Below are positions 8,224 to 16,543 of a DNA stretch of 53,499 nucleotides, piece after piece. The position numbers were made by a program, and so were the translations under genes. How positions within the stretch are numbered: position 1 is the stretch's first letter; every line of letters starts with the position of its first letter. Under the pieces are notes generated by a model, which was given only the letters and a program-made list of their open reading frames with translations, ran no database searches and was not told the origin of the DNA. Source of the DNA: an uncultured Clostridia bacterium (GTDB taxonomy: Bacteria > Bacillota > Clostridia > UBA1381); the NCBI GenBank assembly GCA_944392335.1, contig CALXWJ010000018.1, positions 1-53,499 on the forward strand, in the 5' to 3' direction.

Positions 8224-8893
8224 TAACAATACCTCCGATTTTATATCCGATATTTTTAACTGTCTGAATTAATTTTCCGGCATCGCCCAGTTTTATGCGA
8301 AGCTTTCTGATGTGTACATCCAGGGTACGGGATTCTTCATAGTATTTGCCCCATACTTTATTTAAAAGCTCATCACGGCTTACCACATTCCCTTTGGCAC
8401 GAAGCAATGTTAAGAGTAGGGAATATTCCTTGTATGATAAAATTATATCTTTATCTGAAACCCTTATGATGTGCTTTTGAGGATCTACATACAGCGGACC
8501 TACAGTGTAAGTATCTGTTTCATTATTTTTATTAGATCGCCGTAAGAGAGCGCGTACTCTTGAAATCAGTTCCGTCATACCGAAGGGCTTTGCAATGTAA
8601 TCATCCGCGCCCATATCAAGCCCTGTGACCTTATCAAACTCACTGTCCTTGGCAGTAAGCATTATAACAGGTAAATTTTCAGTTTTATCTGCTGCTCTTA
8701 TTTTTTGAAGGATGGAAAGACCGTCCTCCTCCGGGAGCATTATATCCAGGATAACAAGCTCGGGAAGCTTTTTATTGATCTCTTCCCAAAAAAGATGGGG
8801 CTCTTCAAATCCTTTTATGTCGTAACCCTCTTTGGACAAAGCATAACATACAAGTTTTCTTATATTATCATCATCCTCAACAAAATATATCAT
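8213..8893 (-). CDS. phoB: PhoB/PhoP-type OmpR-family response regulator
   Basis: A 226-residue response regulator. The receiver domain has the acidic pocket D7/D8, phosphoacceptor Asp50 in LVILDIMLP, the T of LTAKD and the K of IAKPF. The C-terminal winged helix carries SYKEYSLLLTLL and VWGKYYEESRTLDVHIRKLR, typical of OmpR/PhoB DNA-binding domains that bind Pho-box direct repeats. It lies between phoU and phoR in the pst operon, with its own promoter in the 67-base gap upstream. The expected target is the set of repeats before pstS. In Bacillus the orthologue is called phoP. Confidence 0.92.
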   Translation of the reverse strand: MIYFVEDDDNIRKLVCYALSKEGYDIKGFEEPHLFWEEINKKLPELVILDIMLPEEDGLSILQKIRAADKTENLPVIMLTAKDSEFDKVTGLDMGADDYIAKPFGMTELISRVRALLRRSNKNNETDTYTVGPLYVDPQKHIIRVSDKDIILSYKEYSLLLTLLRAKGNVVSRDELLNKVWGKYYEESRTLDVHIRKLRIKLGDAGKLIQTVKNIGYKIGGIVNDQ

Positions 8894-8919
8894 AAAGAAT
8901 CACCTGCCTTTTTTAGATT

Positions 8920-8948
8920 ATTATATCACATTGTGTTATCCGCTTCAA
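8920..8948 (-). promoter_or_regulatory. Internal promoter for phoB-phoR
   Basis: On the minus strand TTGAAG (8948-8943), 17 bases, then TATAAT (8925-8920), within the phoU-phoB gap. It would give basal two-component expression independent of the pstS promoter. Confidence 0.65.
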
Positions 8949-8960
8949 GAGAAAAAAATA

Positions 8961-9599
8961 TTATTTATGACGGCCTGTGATCGAGTAGATAACCCATTCT
9001 GCGATATTTTCGGCATGATCTCCTATTCTTTCAAAATATTTTGCGATCATCATCAAATCCAATAAAGCTTCCGCGTTGTCATGCCCGGTCTGAATACCCA
9101 AAATCAACTCATTCTTGATTTTTATAAACATTTCGTCAACGTTATTATCTTGTTCGATAACATTTTTGGCTATTTCAATATCTGTTTTAACAAAAGAATC
9201 AATACTGTCAGTAACCATTTTTATGGTCAATTTGGCCATCTCTTCAATGTGAACCTGCGTAGTATAGCCGCTTATATTAACGAAGTGTGCGATTTCCGCT
9301 ATATCTGACGCCTGATCTCCTATTCTTTCCATATCGGAGATCATTTTTAAAGCGGAAGAAATTTTTCTCAGATCGGACGCAACGGGCTGCTGCATAAGAA
9401 GCAGTCTCATACAAAGATTTTCTATGTCGCGTTCCTTTTGATCTATTTGTCTGTCGGTATCATAAACATCGTTTTTCAGTGATTCATTATTTTCAATAAG
9501 ATATTTTACTGCATTGCTTATGGCCTCCTCGCACAAGGCCCCCATTGTAATAAGCTCAGTATTTAATGTCTGAAGCTGTTCATCAAAACGATTTCTCAT
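8961..9599 (-). CDS. phoU: PhoU phosphate-signalling regulator
   Basis: A 212-residue all-helical protein built from two PhoU repeats. Both carry the metal-binding-type motif: ISDMERIGDQASDIAE in the first half and AKYFERIGDHAENIAE in the second. PhoU connects the Pst transporter to PhoR and keeps the Pho regulon off when phosphate is plentiful. The ATG at 9599 follows GGGAGG by 10 bases and starts one base after the pstB stop; an upstream TTG is less likely. It is part of the pst operon. Confidence 0.93.
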   Translation of the reverse strand: MRNRFDEQLQTLNTELITMGALCEEAISNAVKYLIENNESLKNDVYDTDRQIDQKERDIENLCMRLLLMQQPVASDLRKISSALKMISDMERIGDQASDIAEIAHFVNISGYTTQVHIEEMAKLTIKMVTDSIDSFVKTDIEIAKNVIEQDNNVDEMFIKIKNELILGIQTGHDNAEALLDLMMIAKYFERIGDHAENIAEWVIYSITGRHK

Positions 9600-9600
9600 A

Positions 9601-10350
9601 TTAACCAAACCTCCCGGTAATATAATCTTCTGTCCTTTTATCTTTTGGTTGTGAGAACATTTTTTCGGTATCGTCGTATTCTATTAGGTCGCCGAGAAGG
9701 AAAAAGGCGGTTCTATCGGCAATACGAAGTGCCTGCTGCATGTTGTGGGTTACGATGACTATTGTGTATTTTTCTTTCAGATCGATAGCAAGATCTTCAA
9801 TTTTTGATGTGGAGATAGGATCAAGAGCCGAAGTCGGTTCGTCCATTAACAATATTTCGGGTTCAACTGCCAGAGCGCGTGCTATACACAGTCTCTGCTG
9901 CTGACCGCCGCTCATACCGAGAGCACTTTTTTTTAGCCTGTCTTTACATTCCTCCCATATGGCAGCCTGTTTTAGGGATCGTTCCACTATTTCATCAAGC
10001 TTGACTTTTGACTTTATGCCGTGGATCCGCGGACCATAGGCAATATTATCATAAATACTCATAGGGAAAGGATTAGGCTTTTGAAATACCATTCCAACAC
10101 GTTTTCTGAGTACGGTAACATCAATATCCTTATAAATATCAGTGCCGTTTAAAAGTATCTTACCCTCAATCCTGCAGCCTTCTACCAAATCATTCATACG
10201 GTTAAGTGATTTTAAAAATGTGGATTTACCGCAGCCGGAAGGGCCTATCAGCGCGGTGATCTTATTTTGAGGAATATCTAAATTTATATTTTTAAGTGCA
10301 TGATTTGTATCGTACCACAAATTGAGATCGGATACGTTTAAATAAGACAT
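9601..10350 (-). CDS. pstB: Phosphate ABC transporter ATP-binding protein PstB
   Basis: A 249-residue ABC ATPase that powers phosphate import. Walker A is GPSGCGKST (Lys42), the Q-loop lies in [18 protein letters not shown], the signature is MSGGQQQRL, Walker B is [12 protein letters not shown] and the H-loop is VTHNM. The KPNPFPMSI segment is characteristic of PstB. The length matches the family. It is 13 bases downstream of pstA, with GAAAGGGATG as ribosome binding site. Confidence 0.96.
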   Translation of the reverse strand: MSYLNVSDLNLWYDTNHALKNINLDIPQNKITALIGPSGCGKSTFLKSLNRMNDLVEGCRIEGKILLNGTDIYKDIDVTVLRKRVGMVFQKPNPFPMSIYDNIAYGPRIHGIKSKVKLDEIVERSLKQAAIWEECKDRLKKSALGMSGGQQQRLCIARALAVEPEILLMDEPTSALDPISTSKIEDLAIDLKEKYTIVIVTHNMQQALRIADRTAFFLLGDLIEYDDTEKMFSQPKDKRTEDYITGRFG

Positions 10351-10363
10351 AATATCATCCCTT

Positions 10364-11215
10364 TCATTTGTTTATCTTTTTTGCTGCCAATTTTGCCGCG
10401 AAATTAATGATAAATGTAAGTACAAGAAGGATAACGGCTATACCGAAGGCAATATCAAATTCGCCGCGTTCCTTTGCATACATATACAGAGCCACTGACA
10501 GGGTGGAGCCGGCATTATTCGCAAGGGGAGCATGTATAATGCTTATGATCTCGTTCGCCATACCCGCCGTAAATAAAAGTGCTGCACTTTCGCCTACGAT
10601 TCTGCCCACCGACAGGATGCATCCGGTCACAATGCCTTCTATTGATGAAGGCAATACAACAGAACGTATCATATGCCATTTTCCGCTTCCCAAAGCAAGA
10701 GAACCTTCACGGTAAGAATTGGGAACGGTTTTCAAGCTTTCCTGAGTTGTGCGTATAATAGTAGGCAAATTCATAATAACGAGGGTGAGGGAACCGGCAA
10801 TGAGGCTTGTTCCGAGAGAAAAGAACTGTACAAATATCAACATTCCCACCAGACCGTATATAATAGACGGTATTCCCGACAGGGTTTCTGTAGCAAGCTC
10901 TATTATTTTCACGATTCTTTTGTTCTTTGCATATTCATTAAGATAAATCGCCGATCCGACCCCGATGGGAAGTACTATGATCAAAGTCATTATTATAATA
11001 TATAGAGTATTCAGAATATTCGGAAGTATTCCAACTGTGCCGCGTATAAGGCTTGGTTTTGTACTGAGTAAATCCCATGAAACAAAAGGGATACCCCTGT
11101 ATAAAATATATCCGATCAATCCTACAAATGACAATACAATAATTCCTACAGCAATATAAATAAGAGCTTTCATTATTATTTCATACAGTTTTCTTCTAAA
11201 AGAAATACTTTTCAT
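10364..11215 (-). CDS. pstA: Phosphate ABC transporter permease PstA
   Basis: An inner-membrane permease of 283 residues with about six hydrophobic segments. It has the conserved EAA-type cytoplasmic loop [24 protein letters not shown] and the family stretch [16 protein letters not shown]. With PstC it forms the phosphate channel. Translation probably starts at the ATG at 11215. A possible TTG 30 bases upstream overlaps pstC but has no spaced ribosome binding site. The AAAGGAG near the pstC stop sits 13 bases before the ATG, which is long. Confidence 0.93.
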   Translation of the reverse strand: MKSISFRRKLYEIIMKALIYIAVGIIVLSFVGLIGYILYRGIPFVSWDLLSTKPSLIRGTVGILPNILNTLYIIIMTLIIVLPIGVGSAIYLNEYAKNKRIVKIIELATETLSGIPSIIYGLVGMLIFVQFFSLGTSLIAGSLTLVIMNLPTIIRTTQESLKTVPNSYREGSLALGSGKWHMIRSVVLPSSIEGIVTGCILSVGRIVGESAALLFTAGMANEIISIIHAPLANNAGSTLSVALYMYAKERGEFDIAFGIAVILLVLTFIINFAAKLAAKKINK

Positions 11216-11222
11216 GTTTTTC

Positions 11223-12098
11223 TTAATGCTCCTTTCTCTTGACAACCAGATTCAAAAATAGATTTATGATCAGAATAAAGACAAAAAGCACAAGAGCAAT
11301 TGAGAATAATGCCTCACGCTGTAAGCCGGAAGCATAGGACATTTCGGAAGCAACGGCTGTTGTAAGGAATCTTACGCTTGAGAAGAGAGACGGCATATTC
11401 GGCACATTTCCCGAAACCATCATAACTGCCATAGCCTCACCTATAGCTCTTCCTATTCCGAGGACTACCGATGCCAAAATCCCGCTTTTTGCCGCAGGAA
11501 CAGACACTTTAAAGACTGTTTCGGTTTTTGTCGCGCCGAGCGCGAGCGACGCCTCCTCATATTCTTTCGGCACAGCGTTTAACGCCGTTTCCGAAACGCT
11601 TATTACCGAAGGCAGGATCATAATTGTAAGTACGATTATTGCGGAAAACAGATTTGCTCCGTCAGGCAGATCAAAAGCTTCACGGACAAAAGGCACGATT
11701 ATGATCATTCCCACCAGACCGTAAATAACCGAAGGTATGCCGGAAAGCAATTCTACCGCAGAACGGATAATGGCGCTTTCTTTTTTGCGAGCTATTTTTG
11801 AAATATATACGGCACATAGAATACCTATTGGAACCCCTATTACTACAGCACCCAATGTTCCGTAAACAGATGTCAGGATAAACGGTAATATCCCGTAACT
11901 GGGATTTGCCGAAGTTGATGACCATACCTTGCCGAAGAGGAATTTAAAAATCCCTATTTCACCAATGGCAGGGGCGCCTGATATTATAAGAAAAACGGTA
12001 ATTACAATTACAAAGGCAACTGATATAAAACCGCATATTGTGAAAATAAGATTCATCATATTTTCAAGTGTTTTTTTTCTTGTTAAAGTATTTTTCAT
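11223..12098 (-). CDS. pstC: Phosphate ABC transporter permease PstC
   Basis: The second permease of the phosphate importer, 291 residues, with about six membrane segments. It has VELLSGIPSVIYGLVGM and the loop KEYEEASLALGATKTETVFKVSVP, which mirror PstA and identify the pair. ATG 12098 is chosen because AAAGGGG precedes it, though the 14-base spacing is long; no better start is seen upstream. The gap to pstS is 106 bases and holds a strong stem-loop that could favour PstS over the permeases. Confidence 0.93.
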   Translation of the reverse strand: MKNTLTRKKTLENMMNLIFTICGFISVAFVIVITVFLIISGAPAIGEIGIFKFLFGKVWSSTSANPSYGILPFILTSVYGTLGAVVIGVPIGILCAVYISKIARKKESAIIRSAVELLSGIPSVIYGLVGMIIIVPFVREAFDLPDGANLFSAIIVLTIMILPSVISVSETALNAVPKEYEEASLALGATKTETVFKVSVPAAKSGILASVVLGIGRAIGEAMAVMMVSGNVPNMPSLFSSVRFLTTAVASEMSYASGLQREALFSIALVLFVFILIINLFLNLVVKRKEH

Positions 12099-12152
12099 TT
12101 TATGAGTATTGACCCCTTTCCGTATTTGAATCATCAACTTGATATTATTAAT

Positions 12153-12189
12153 ACTGTATTTTGCCGCCGGCGGGCGGGCAAAATACAGT
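12153..12189 (-). other. Intercistronic stem-loop between pstS and pstC
   Basis: A perfect 13-bp stem, ACTGTATTTTGCC (12153-12165) / GGCAAAATACAGT (12177-12189), around a GC-rich loop. On the coding (minus) strand it is followed by ATTAATAAT, with no T tract, so it looks like an RNA-stabilising or processing hairpin and not a terminator. Such hairpins after pstS raise binding-protein levels relative to permeases. Confidence 0.75.
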
Positions 12190-12204
12190 TAAGAAGAGCA
12201 ATGT

Positions 12205-13065
12205 TTATCTTACTACCGGAATTGCGCCTGCGCTTTCAATCCATTCATCAGCTGCGGGACTTGTGGCAAAATCAAAGAAATCCTGTGCGGTAGCGCTTAA
12301 GGCTGTACCTTTTTTTGTTACAAGAACAAAATCACGCTGAAGCTTGTATGTTCCGTCTTGGATGGTTTCCGTCGAAGGTGAAACTCCTTCTACGTTGATA
12401 GCCTTTACTGTATCTTTTACCGAAGCAAGTGAAGCGTATCCTATGGCATTGGGATTAGATGATACAGTTTGTACAACATCACCGGTAGAAGTCAATTCCT
12501 GTGAATATACACAATTGTCTTCAGTGCCTGTGATAGATTCAAAACCGTCTCTTGTTCCTGAAGCTGCTTCACGGCCGATACATACGATAGGTGCATCGTT
12601 GCCTCCAATTTCATTCCAATTTGTGATTTGTCCGGTATAAATATCTGCAATTTGTTGGATGCTCAAATCATTTATAGGATTTTCGGGGTTTAATATTATG
12701 GCAATACCGTCTATTGCAACTACGGTCCCATCCAGAGTTTGCGCTTCTTCATCATTAAGGTCTCTGCTTGAAAGGCCGATATCGCATCTGCCCTCGGAAA
12801 CTGCCTGGATGCCTGCGCCCGAACCGGTTGGATTGTATGTTACCTTGACATTTGGATTATCTTCCATATATGCTTCGCTTAAAAATCCAATAACCTGTTC
12901 CATTGATGTCGAACCGTCTGTTGATACCGTACCGCTTGCTGAAGATGATGTGTTTGCAGATGGGGTAGGGCTTTCGGTGTTTGTTGTCTCTGTTGAATCC
13001 TGACATCCTGCACAAAGTGACGCCATTAAAAGTAAAGATGTAATCGATATTATGATTTTTTTCAT
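12205..13065 (-). CDS. pstS: Phosphate-binding lipoprotein PstS
   Basis: A 286-residue extracellular phosphate-binding protein. The lipoprotein signal peptide ends in a lipobox with Cys21 (SLCAG-C), followed by a low-complexity S/T linker. The mature domain begins TVSTDGSTSMEQVIGFL, the phosphate-binding loop of the family, and contains NPTGSGAGIQAV, IGLSSRDL and GREAASGTRDGFE, all hallmark ligand loops. First gene of the pst-pho operon, with GGAGG well placed before the ATG and Pho-box-like repeats upstream. Confidence 0.95.
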   Translation of the reverse strand: MKKIIISITSLLLMASLCAGCQDSTETTNTESPTPSANTSSSASGTVSTDGSTSMEQVIGFLSEAYMEDNPNVKVTYNPTGSGAGIQAVSEGRCDIGLSSRDLNDEEAQTLDGTVVAIDGIAIILNPENPINDLSIQQIADIYTGQITNWNEIGGNDAPIVCIGREAASGTRDGFESITGTEDNCVYSQELTSTGDVVQTVSSNPNAIGYASLASVKDTVKAINVEGVSPSTETIQDGTYKLQRDFVLVTKKGTALSATAQDFFDFATSPAADEWIESAGAIPVVR

Positions 13066-13099
13066 AAAAAATCATCCTCCTTAAATATTTTATGATTTT

Positions 13100-13189
13100 A
13101 TTATACATCGTCGTATGTTAATTCTGAAAGACATTATGTGTTAATTGTATGTAAACTTTTGCTTTTGTATACAATATGTTAAATGTAAA
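13100..13189 (-). promoter_or_regulatory. pstS promoter with Pho-box-like direct repeats
   Basis: On the minus strand a TATAAT (13105-13100) has a weak -35 (TTCAGA, 13128-13123) at 17 bases, as expected for an activator-dependent promoter. Upstream are TT(A/T)ACA hexamers: TTAACA 13121-13116, TTAACA 13144-13139, TTTACA 13155-13150, TATACA 13171-13166, TTAACA 13182-13177 and TTTACA 13189-13184. Two adjacent pairs are spaced exactly 11 bases start to start, the spacing of Bacillus PhoP boxes. Confidence 0.75.
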
Positions 13190-13259
13190 AACTAATAATA
13201 AAAAATTAAACAGGATTATTTCATTCAATTGTAATTGATCATAAAAATATTGTTTAATG

Positions 13260-13288
13260 TTGAAAAATTTTTTTTGTTATGTTATAAT
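13260..13288 (+). promoter_or_regulatory. murI promoter
   Basis: TTGAAA (13260-13265), 17 bases, TATAAT (13283-13288). It implies a leader of about 125 bases before murI. Together with the divergent pstS promoter it fills the 356-base gap. Confidence 0.75.
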
Positions 13289-13421
13289 ATCTACTGTTAG
13301 CATGAAGCTGAAAATTTTTCTTATTTGCGGAAGATGTGAATAATTTGTTTATTTAAAATAATATTTTCCATATGGATTTCAGCAATAGAAAAAACATGTG
13401 ATAAACAGAAGGGTGTGTCAT

Positions 13422-14204
13422 ATGATCAAACATAACAGTCCCATAGCGGTTATAGATTCCGGAGTGGGGGGGATAAGTGTATTAAATGAATTGATAAAGA
13501 TAATGCCGAACGAGAATTTTTTGTATTTCGGCGATAATAAAAATGCCCCTTACGGTACAAAAACGGCCGAACAGGTAAGAAAACTGATGTTTTGCAATGT
13601 TGAATACCTTATTAAAAAAGATGCCAAGGCGATCGTAATTGCATGTAATACGGCTACCGGCGCCGCGGCAAAAGAACTCAGGAATGCATATAAGGATTTT
13701 CCTATTATAGGGATAGAGCCGGCGATCAAGCAGTCGGCAAAATATAAGGAACATTCCAATGTGCTTGTAATGGCAACACCGCTTACGCTTCATCAGGAAA
13801 AATTTTTTGATCTTATGGACAGATTTTCCGATGAGGTGAACATTGTTACTTTGCCATGCCCCGGGCTTATGGAATTGGTGGAGGAAGGAAAGACCGAGGG
13901 CAGAGAGCTTGATGAGTTTTTGAAAAAACTGTTTGAGCCCTATAATAAAATAAAATTTGATTCCGTTGTCCTTGGGTGTACTCATTATACTCATGTTAAA
14001 AGCGCGGTACAAAAAGCCCTGGGAAATGATGTCATGATCTTTGACGGCGGTGAAGGCACTGCCCGGGAAACCAAAAGAAGACTGGCGGAATTGGATTTAT
14101 TAAATGATGATCCTGTCAAAGGGTGGGTCAGGATAGAATGTTCTTCACAAGATAAGGATATAACCGAGCTTGCACTGAAGCTTTTAAAAAATTCAGCTTC
14201 TTAA
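13422..14204 (+). CDS. murI: Glutamate racemase
   Basis: A 260-residue enzyme that interconverts L- and D-glutamate for peptidoglycan. It has the N-terminal IDSGVGG loop (Asp12), catalytic Cys75 in ACNTATG and Cys186 in LGCTHYTH, and FGDNKNAPYG, all standard for MurI/RacE. The ATG at 13422 follows GAAGGG by about 8 bases; a GTG 24 bases upstream is open but has no ribosome binding site. Single-gene unit between its own promoter and a strong terminator. Confidence 0.95.
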   Translation: MIKHNSPIAVIDSGVGGISVLNELIKIMPNENFLYFGDNKNAPYGTKTAEQVRKLMFCNVEYLIKKDAKAIVIACNTATGAAAKELRNAYKDFPIIGIEPAIKQSAKYKEHSNVLVMATPLTLHQEKFFDLMDRFSDEVNIVTLPCPGLMELVEEGKTEGRELDEFLKKLFEPYNKIKFDSVVLGCTHYTHVKSAVQKALGNDVMIFDGGEGTARETKRRLAELDLLNDDPVKGWVRIECSSQDKDITELALKLLKNSAS

Positions 14205-14213
14205 AAAATATTA

Positions 14214-14257
14214 AGACTGCCTATATGTATATTATATAGTACATATAGGCAGTTTTT
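14214..14257 (+). terminator. Intrinsic terminator of murI
   Basis: A 14-bp stem ACTGCCTATATGTA / TACATATAGGCAGT followed by TTTTT. It lies 11 bases after the stop codon. Confidence 0.9.
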
Positions 14258-14263
14258 GGCATG

Positions 14264-14433
14264 TTTAATAAGGGCTTGTCCCGTCATAAAACGAAGACAA
14301 GAGCGAAACAGGCGATTCGTGAATCGCCCCTACGGCGCCTTGCTGTAATCAGTGGGAGATTGTGCTCTCACTGATTACAAATACGGAACACGACGCCGAT
14401 TACGGCGTGGGACAACATGTGCGCAGTTATAAA
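14264..14433 (+). repeat. Hairpin-rich intergenic repeat, copy 2
   Basis: Second copy of the ~170-bp element, in the same orientation as copy 1. It keeps TTGTCCC near the left end and GGGACAA near the right end, the palindrome GGCGATTC-GT-GAATCGCC, and the TAATCAGTGGGAGA / TCTCACTGATTA stem. It sits directly behind the murI terminator. Confidence 0.9.
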
Positions 14434-14761
14434 TATTTTTTGACTTTCACAAAAATATGATCAGAAATACGGGAGTATTCTTTGAAGCGGAGGTATTATA
14501 AAAAAGACATCAAATAAAAAAATTTGTTAAAATATTACAAAAAAATAGTTATTTTTTGTTTTATGTAAATTTAAGCCGAAGTGCATAATCATGGAAATAC
14601 TTATCCACACCATGTGGATAAGTATGAGGATATCGGTAAAATAATAAAAAAATGGGACAACCAATGTGGATAAGTGTGTGGATATTGTGAATTGTAAAGT
14701 GTATGTAATGTTTTTGTAAACCGATTTATGTAAATTTAACATAAATAATTAATTTAACCGG
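14434..14761. promoter_or_regulatory. AT-rich noncoding stretch with DnaA-box cluster (boxes 14597-14685)
   Basis: Three perfect DnaA boxes occur within 73 bases: TTATCCACA (14601-14609), TGTGGATAA (14613-14621) and TGTGGATAA (14665-14673). A one-mismatch box TGTGGATAT follows at 14677-14685. The first two form a 13-bp inverted repeat, ATACTTATCCACA / TGTGGATAAGTAT, with three central bases. The flanks are poly-A/T rich. This could be a DnaA-titrating or regulatory cluster, or part of an origin, although dnaA/dnaN are not in the window. No gene is seen here. Confidence 0.75.
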
Positions 14762-14952
14762 GGCGTATTCGAAACCCTGCTTTGTTTGCATATTCAGCCT
14801 AAAATTCCGGCTGACAACAAAGTAAATATAGAGAATACTGTCATATTTTCATATTTTCCGGTACAGCTGGGCTGAAATTGGGGCAAACAGTCGAATGGAT
14901 GGCGTTTTTATATACGCCGCTATAATGCGACGGGTCGCAATATTTTTTTTTC
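14762..14952 (+). promoter_or_regulatory. Structured leader with terminator before the DUF3343 gene (candidate riboswitch)
   Basis: Stems seen: CTTTGTT (14780-14786) with AACAAAG enclosing CAGCC/GGCTG; GGCGT (14901-14905) / ACGCC (14914-14918); and a terminator TGCGA / TCGCA (14926-14939) followed by a T run to about 14952. GGCGTAT (14762-14768) can pair with ATACGCC (14912-14918), competing with the local GGCGT stem. This is a typical switch arrangement. I do not recognise the aptamer class, and the promoter was not located. Confidence 0.5.
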
Positions 14953-14983
14953 AACATATTATATATAATAAAGAGGTGATGTT

Positions 14984-15247
14984 ATGTCAAACTTAATAGT
15001 TACGGCAGGGTCGGTAACAACTGCTATTCGTCTTGAAAAGCAATTGAGCTATGCAGGCGATTTAAGTGCTGCGGTAATTCATACACCACCTGCCATAAAT
15101 TCCGGAGGTTGTTCATATTCTGTAAGGACTTCTTTGGATAAATTATCTTTAGTAAAACAGATTATAGAAAGTAAAAGGATCAGGGTTCGTAAATTTTATA
15201 TAGAAGAGTATGTAAACGGGGAGCGTGTATACAGTGCTTTATCTTGA
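14984..15247 (+). CDS. DUF3343 putative Se/S carrier-like protein
   Basis: An 87-residue soluble protein. The N-terminal TAGSVTTAIRLEKQL helix and the glycine-cysteine loop NSGGCSYSVR (Cys43) fit the DUF3343 family, whose members sit beside selenium or sulfur metabolism genes and are thought to carry activated Se or S on the conserved cysteine. The stop lies inside the start region of the desulfurase-like gene, so the two are translationally coupled. The ribosome binding site is AAAGAGGTGATG just before the ATG. A structured leader precedes it. The biochemical role is inferred from family context. Confidence 0.7.
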   Translation: MSNLIVTAGSVTTAIRLEKQLSYAGDLSAAVIHTPPAINSGGCSYSVRTSLDKLSLVKQIIESKRIRVRKFYIEEYVNGERVYSALS

Positions 15248-16367
15248 CAATGCCGCAACATCGTTTAAAAAACCTTCGAGGGTATACTTTTCCATGATGA
15301 AAAATACAATAACCAACAGTGCCAATTCGGGAAGAGGAGGCCACTTTTACAGCCTGAGAGCCACAAAAAAAATATATGATACCACAGAGGCGATCTGTAC
15401 TTTATTTAATATTGAAAATCCCGAAAGGATAGCATATACGCAAAACGCGACTTATGCGCTCAATATGGGGATATTGGGCGTGTTGGATAAAAATTCCCAT
15501 GTTATCATTACTCAGATGGAGCATAACAGTGTGATAAGACCTGTAACCAAAGCTTGCAGGCATTCGGTAATAAAAGCCGACAGACACGGAAGGATAAGAC
15601 CTTCCGATATTTTAAGAGCAATAAGATATAATACAAAAATGATCATTTCGACTCATGCCTCAAATGTTTGCGGTACGATAATGCCGATTTCAAAAATATC
15701 GGAAATTGCACATGGCAACGGGTTGTTATTTATGGTGGACGCCGCACAGACAGCCGGCTGCCTGCCTATTGACGTTCAAAAGGACGGAATCGATATTATG
15801 GCATTTTCAGGACATAAAGGCCTTATGACTCCTATGGGAGTAGGGGGCTTATATGTCGGTGAGAATATTGATATCGAGCCTATTATTACCGGAGGTACGG
15901 GAAGCTTGTCGGAAAGTGCCGTCCAGCCGGATTTTATGCCCGATATGCTTCAAAGCGGTACGCTTAACGCTCCTGCCATAATAGCTGCAAAGGAATCGAT
16001 CGATCTGATATTGAAAGAAACACCCGGGGCAATAGGCGATAAAGAACGGGAATTGGCAGTTAGGTTGATAGAAGATTTAAAAAATATAGATAAAATACAA
16101 ATTTACGGTTTGGGAAATGAAAAGGACAGAAACGGTACTGTGGCATTTAACGTAAAAGGTTTGGACAGCGTTATGTGTGCGCAGATATTGAATGATGAAT
16201 ATAAGATATGTACAAGAGGCGGCTGGCATTGCGCATATCCTGCACACTGCGCATTGGGAAGCGAGAAAAACGGTGCGGTTAGAGCAAGCTTCGGATATTT
16301 TAATACTGCCCGTGATGTGCAAAAGCTGACGGACGCCGTATATAAAATATCAAAAAAGTTTAATTGA
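15234..16367 (+). CDS. Cysteine desulfurase-like PLP enzyme (class V aminotransferase fold)
   Basis: A 377-residue PLP enzyme. It has LYLDNAATSFKKP at the start, ITQMEHNSVIRP, VDAAQTAG, PLP lysine Lys195 in AFSGHKG, and the late cysteine Cys333 in RGGWHCAYPAH. This RGGxHCA form matches the EF2568-like subgroup (TIGR01977 type), described near selenium-dependent molybdenum hydroxylase genes, and not IscS or SufS. Start GTG 15234 is preferred, since GGGGAG lies 10 bases upstream; a GTG nine bases earlier is too close to it. It overlaps the DUF3343 gene. selD, yedF and the hydroxylase genes are not in the window. Confidence 0.8.
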   Translation: MLYLDNAATSFKKPSRVYFSMMKNTITNSANSGRGGHFYSLRATKKIYDTTEAICTLFNIENPERIAYTQNATYALNMGILGVLDKNSHVIITQMEHNSVIRPVTKACRHSVIKADRHGRIRPSDILRAIRYNTKMIISTHASNVCGTIMPISKISEIAHGNGLLFMVDAAQTAGCLPIDVQKDGIDIMAFSGHKGLMTPMGVGGLYVGENIDIEPIITGGTGSLSESAVQPDFMPDMLQSGTLNAPAIIAAKESIDLILKETPGAIGDKERELAVRLIEDLKNIDKIQIYGLGNEKDRNGTVAFNVKGLDSVMCAQILNDEYKICTRGGWHCAYPAHCALGSEKNGAVRASFGYFNTARDVQKLTDAVYKISKKFN

Positions 16368-16543
16368 GATATATTCAAAAAATGACGTAAATTACAAAAT
16401 ATATTTTGTGTATTGCGGCGCTTTTTATTGTTTTAAAAAGCATACAAAAACCAAATTTATTATTTTTTATCAGGATGCATATATACTTGATAATATTAAT
16501 TGCTTGAATTGATATTTTATGTATGTAATGTCATAAAAAAATT
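16368..16543. other. Noncoding, nothing recognised
   Basis: AT-rich sequence after the desulfurase-like gene. No clear terminator, repeat or open frame. It ends where the ISL3-like remnant begins. Confidence 0.4.

Noticed and set aside
13482..14012. Long minus-strand frame (176 residues) inside murI.
   Set aside because: Shadow of a well-supported gene; no start signals and no family resemblance.
14527..14742. Minus-strand 71-residue frame over the DnaA-box cluster.
   Set aside because: Apparent hydrophobic product is a by-product of AT-rich sequence and the inverted boxes; no ribosome binding site.
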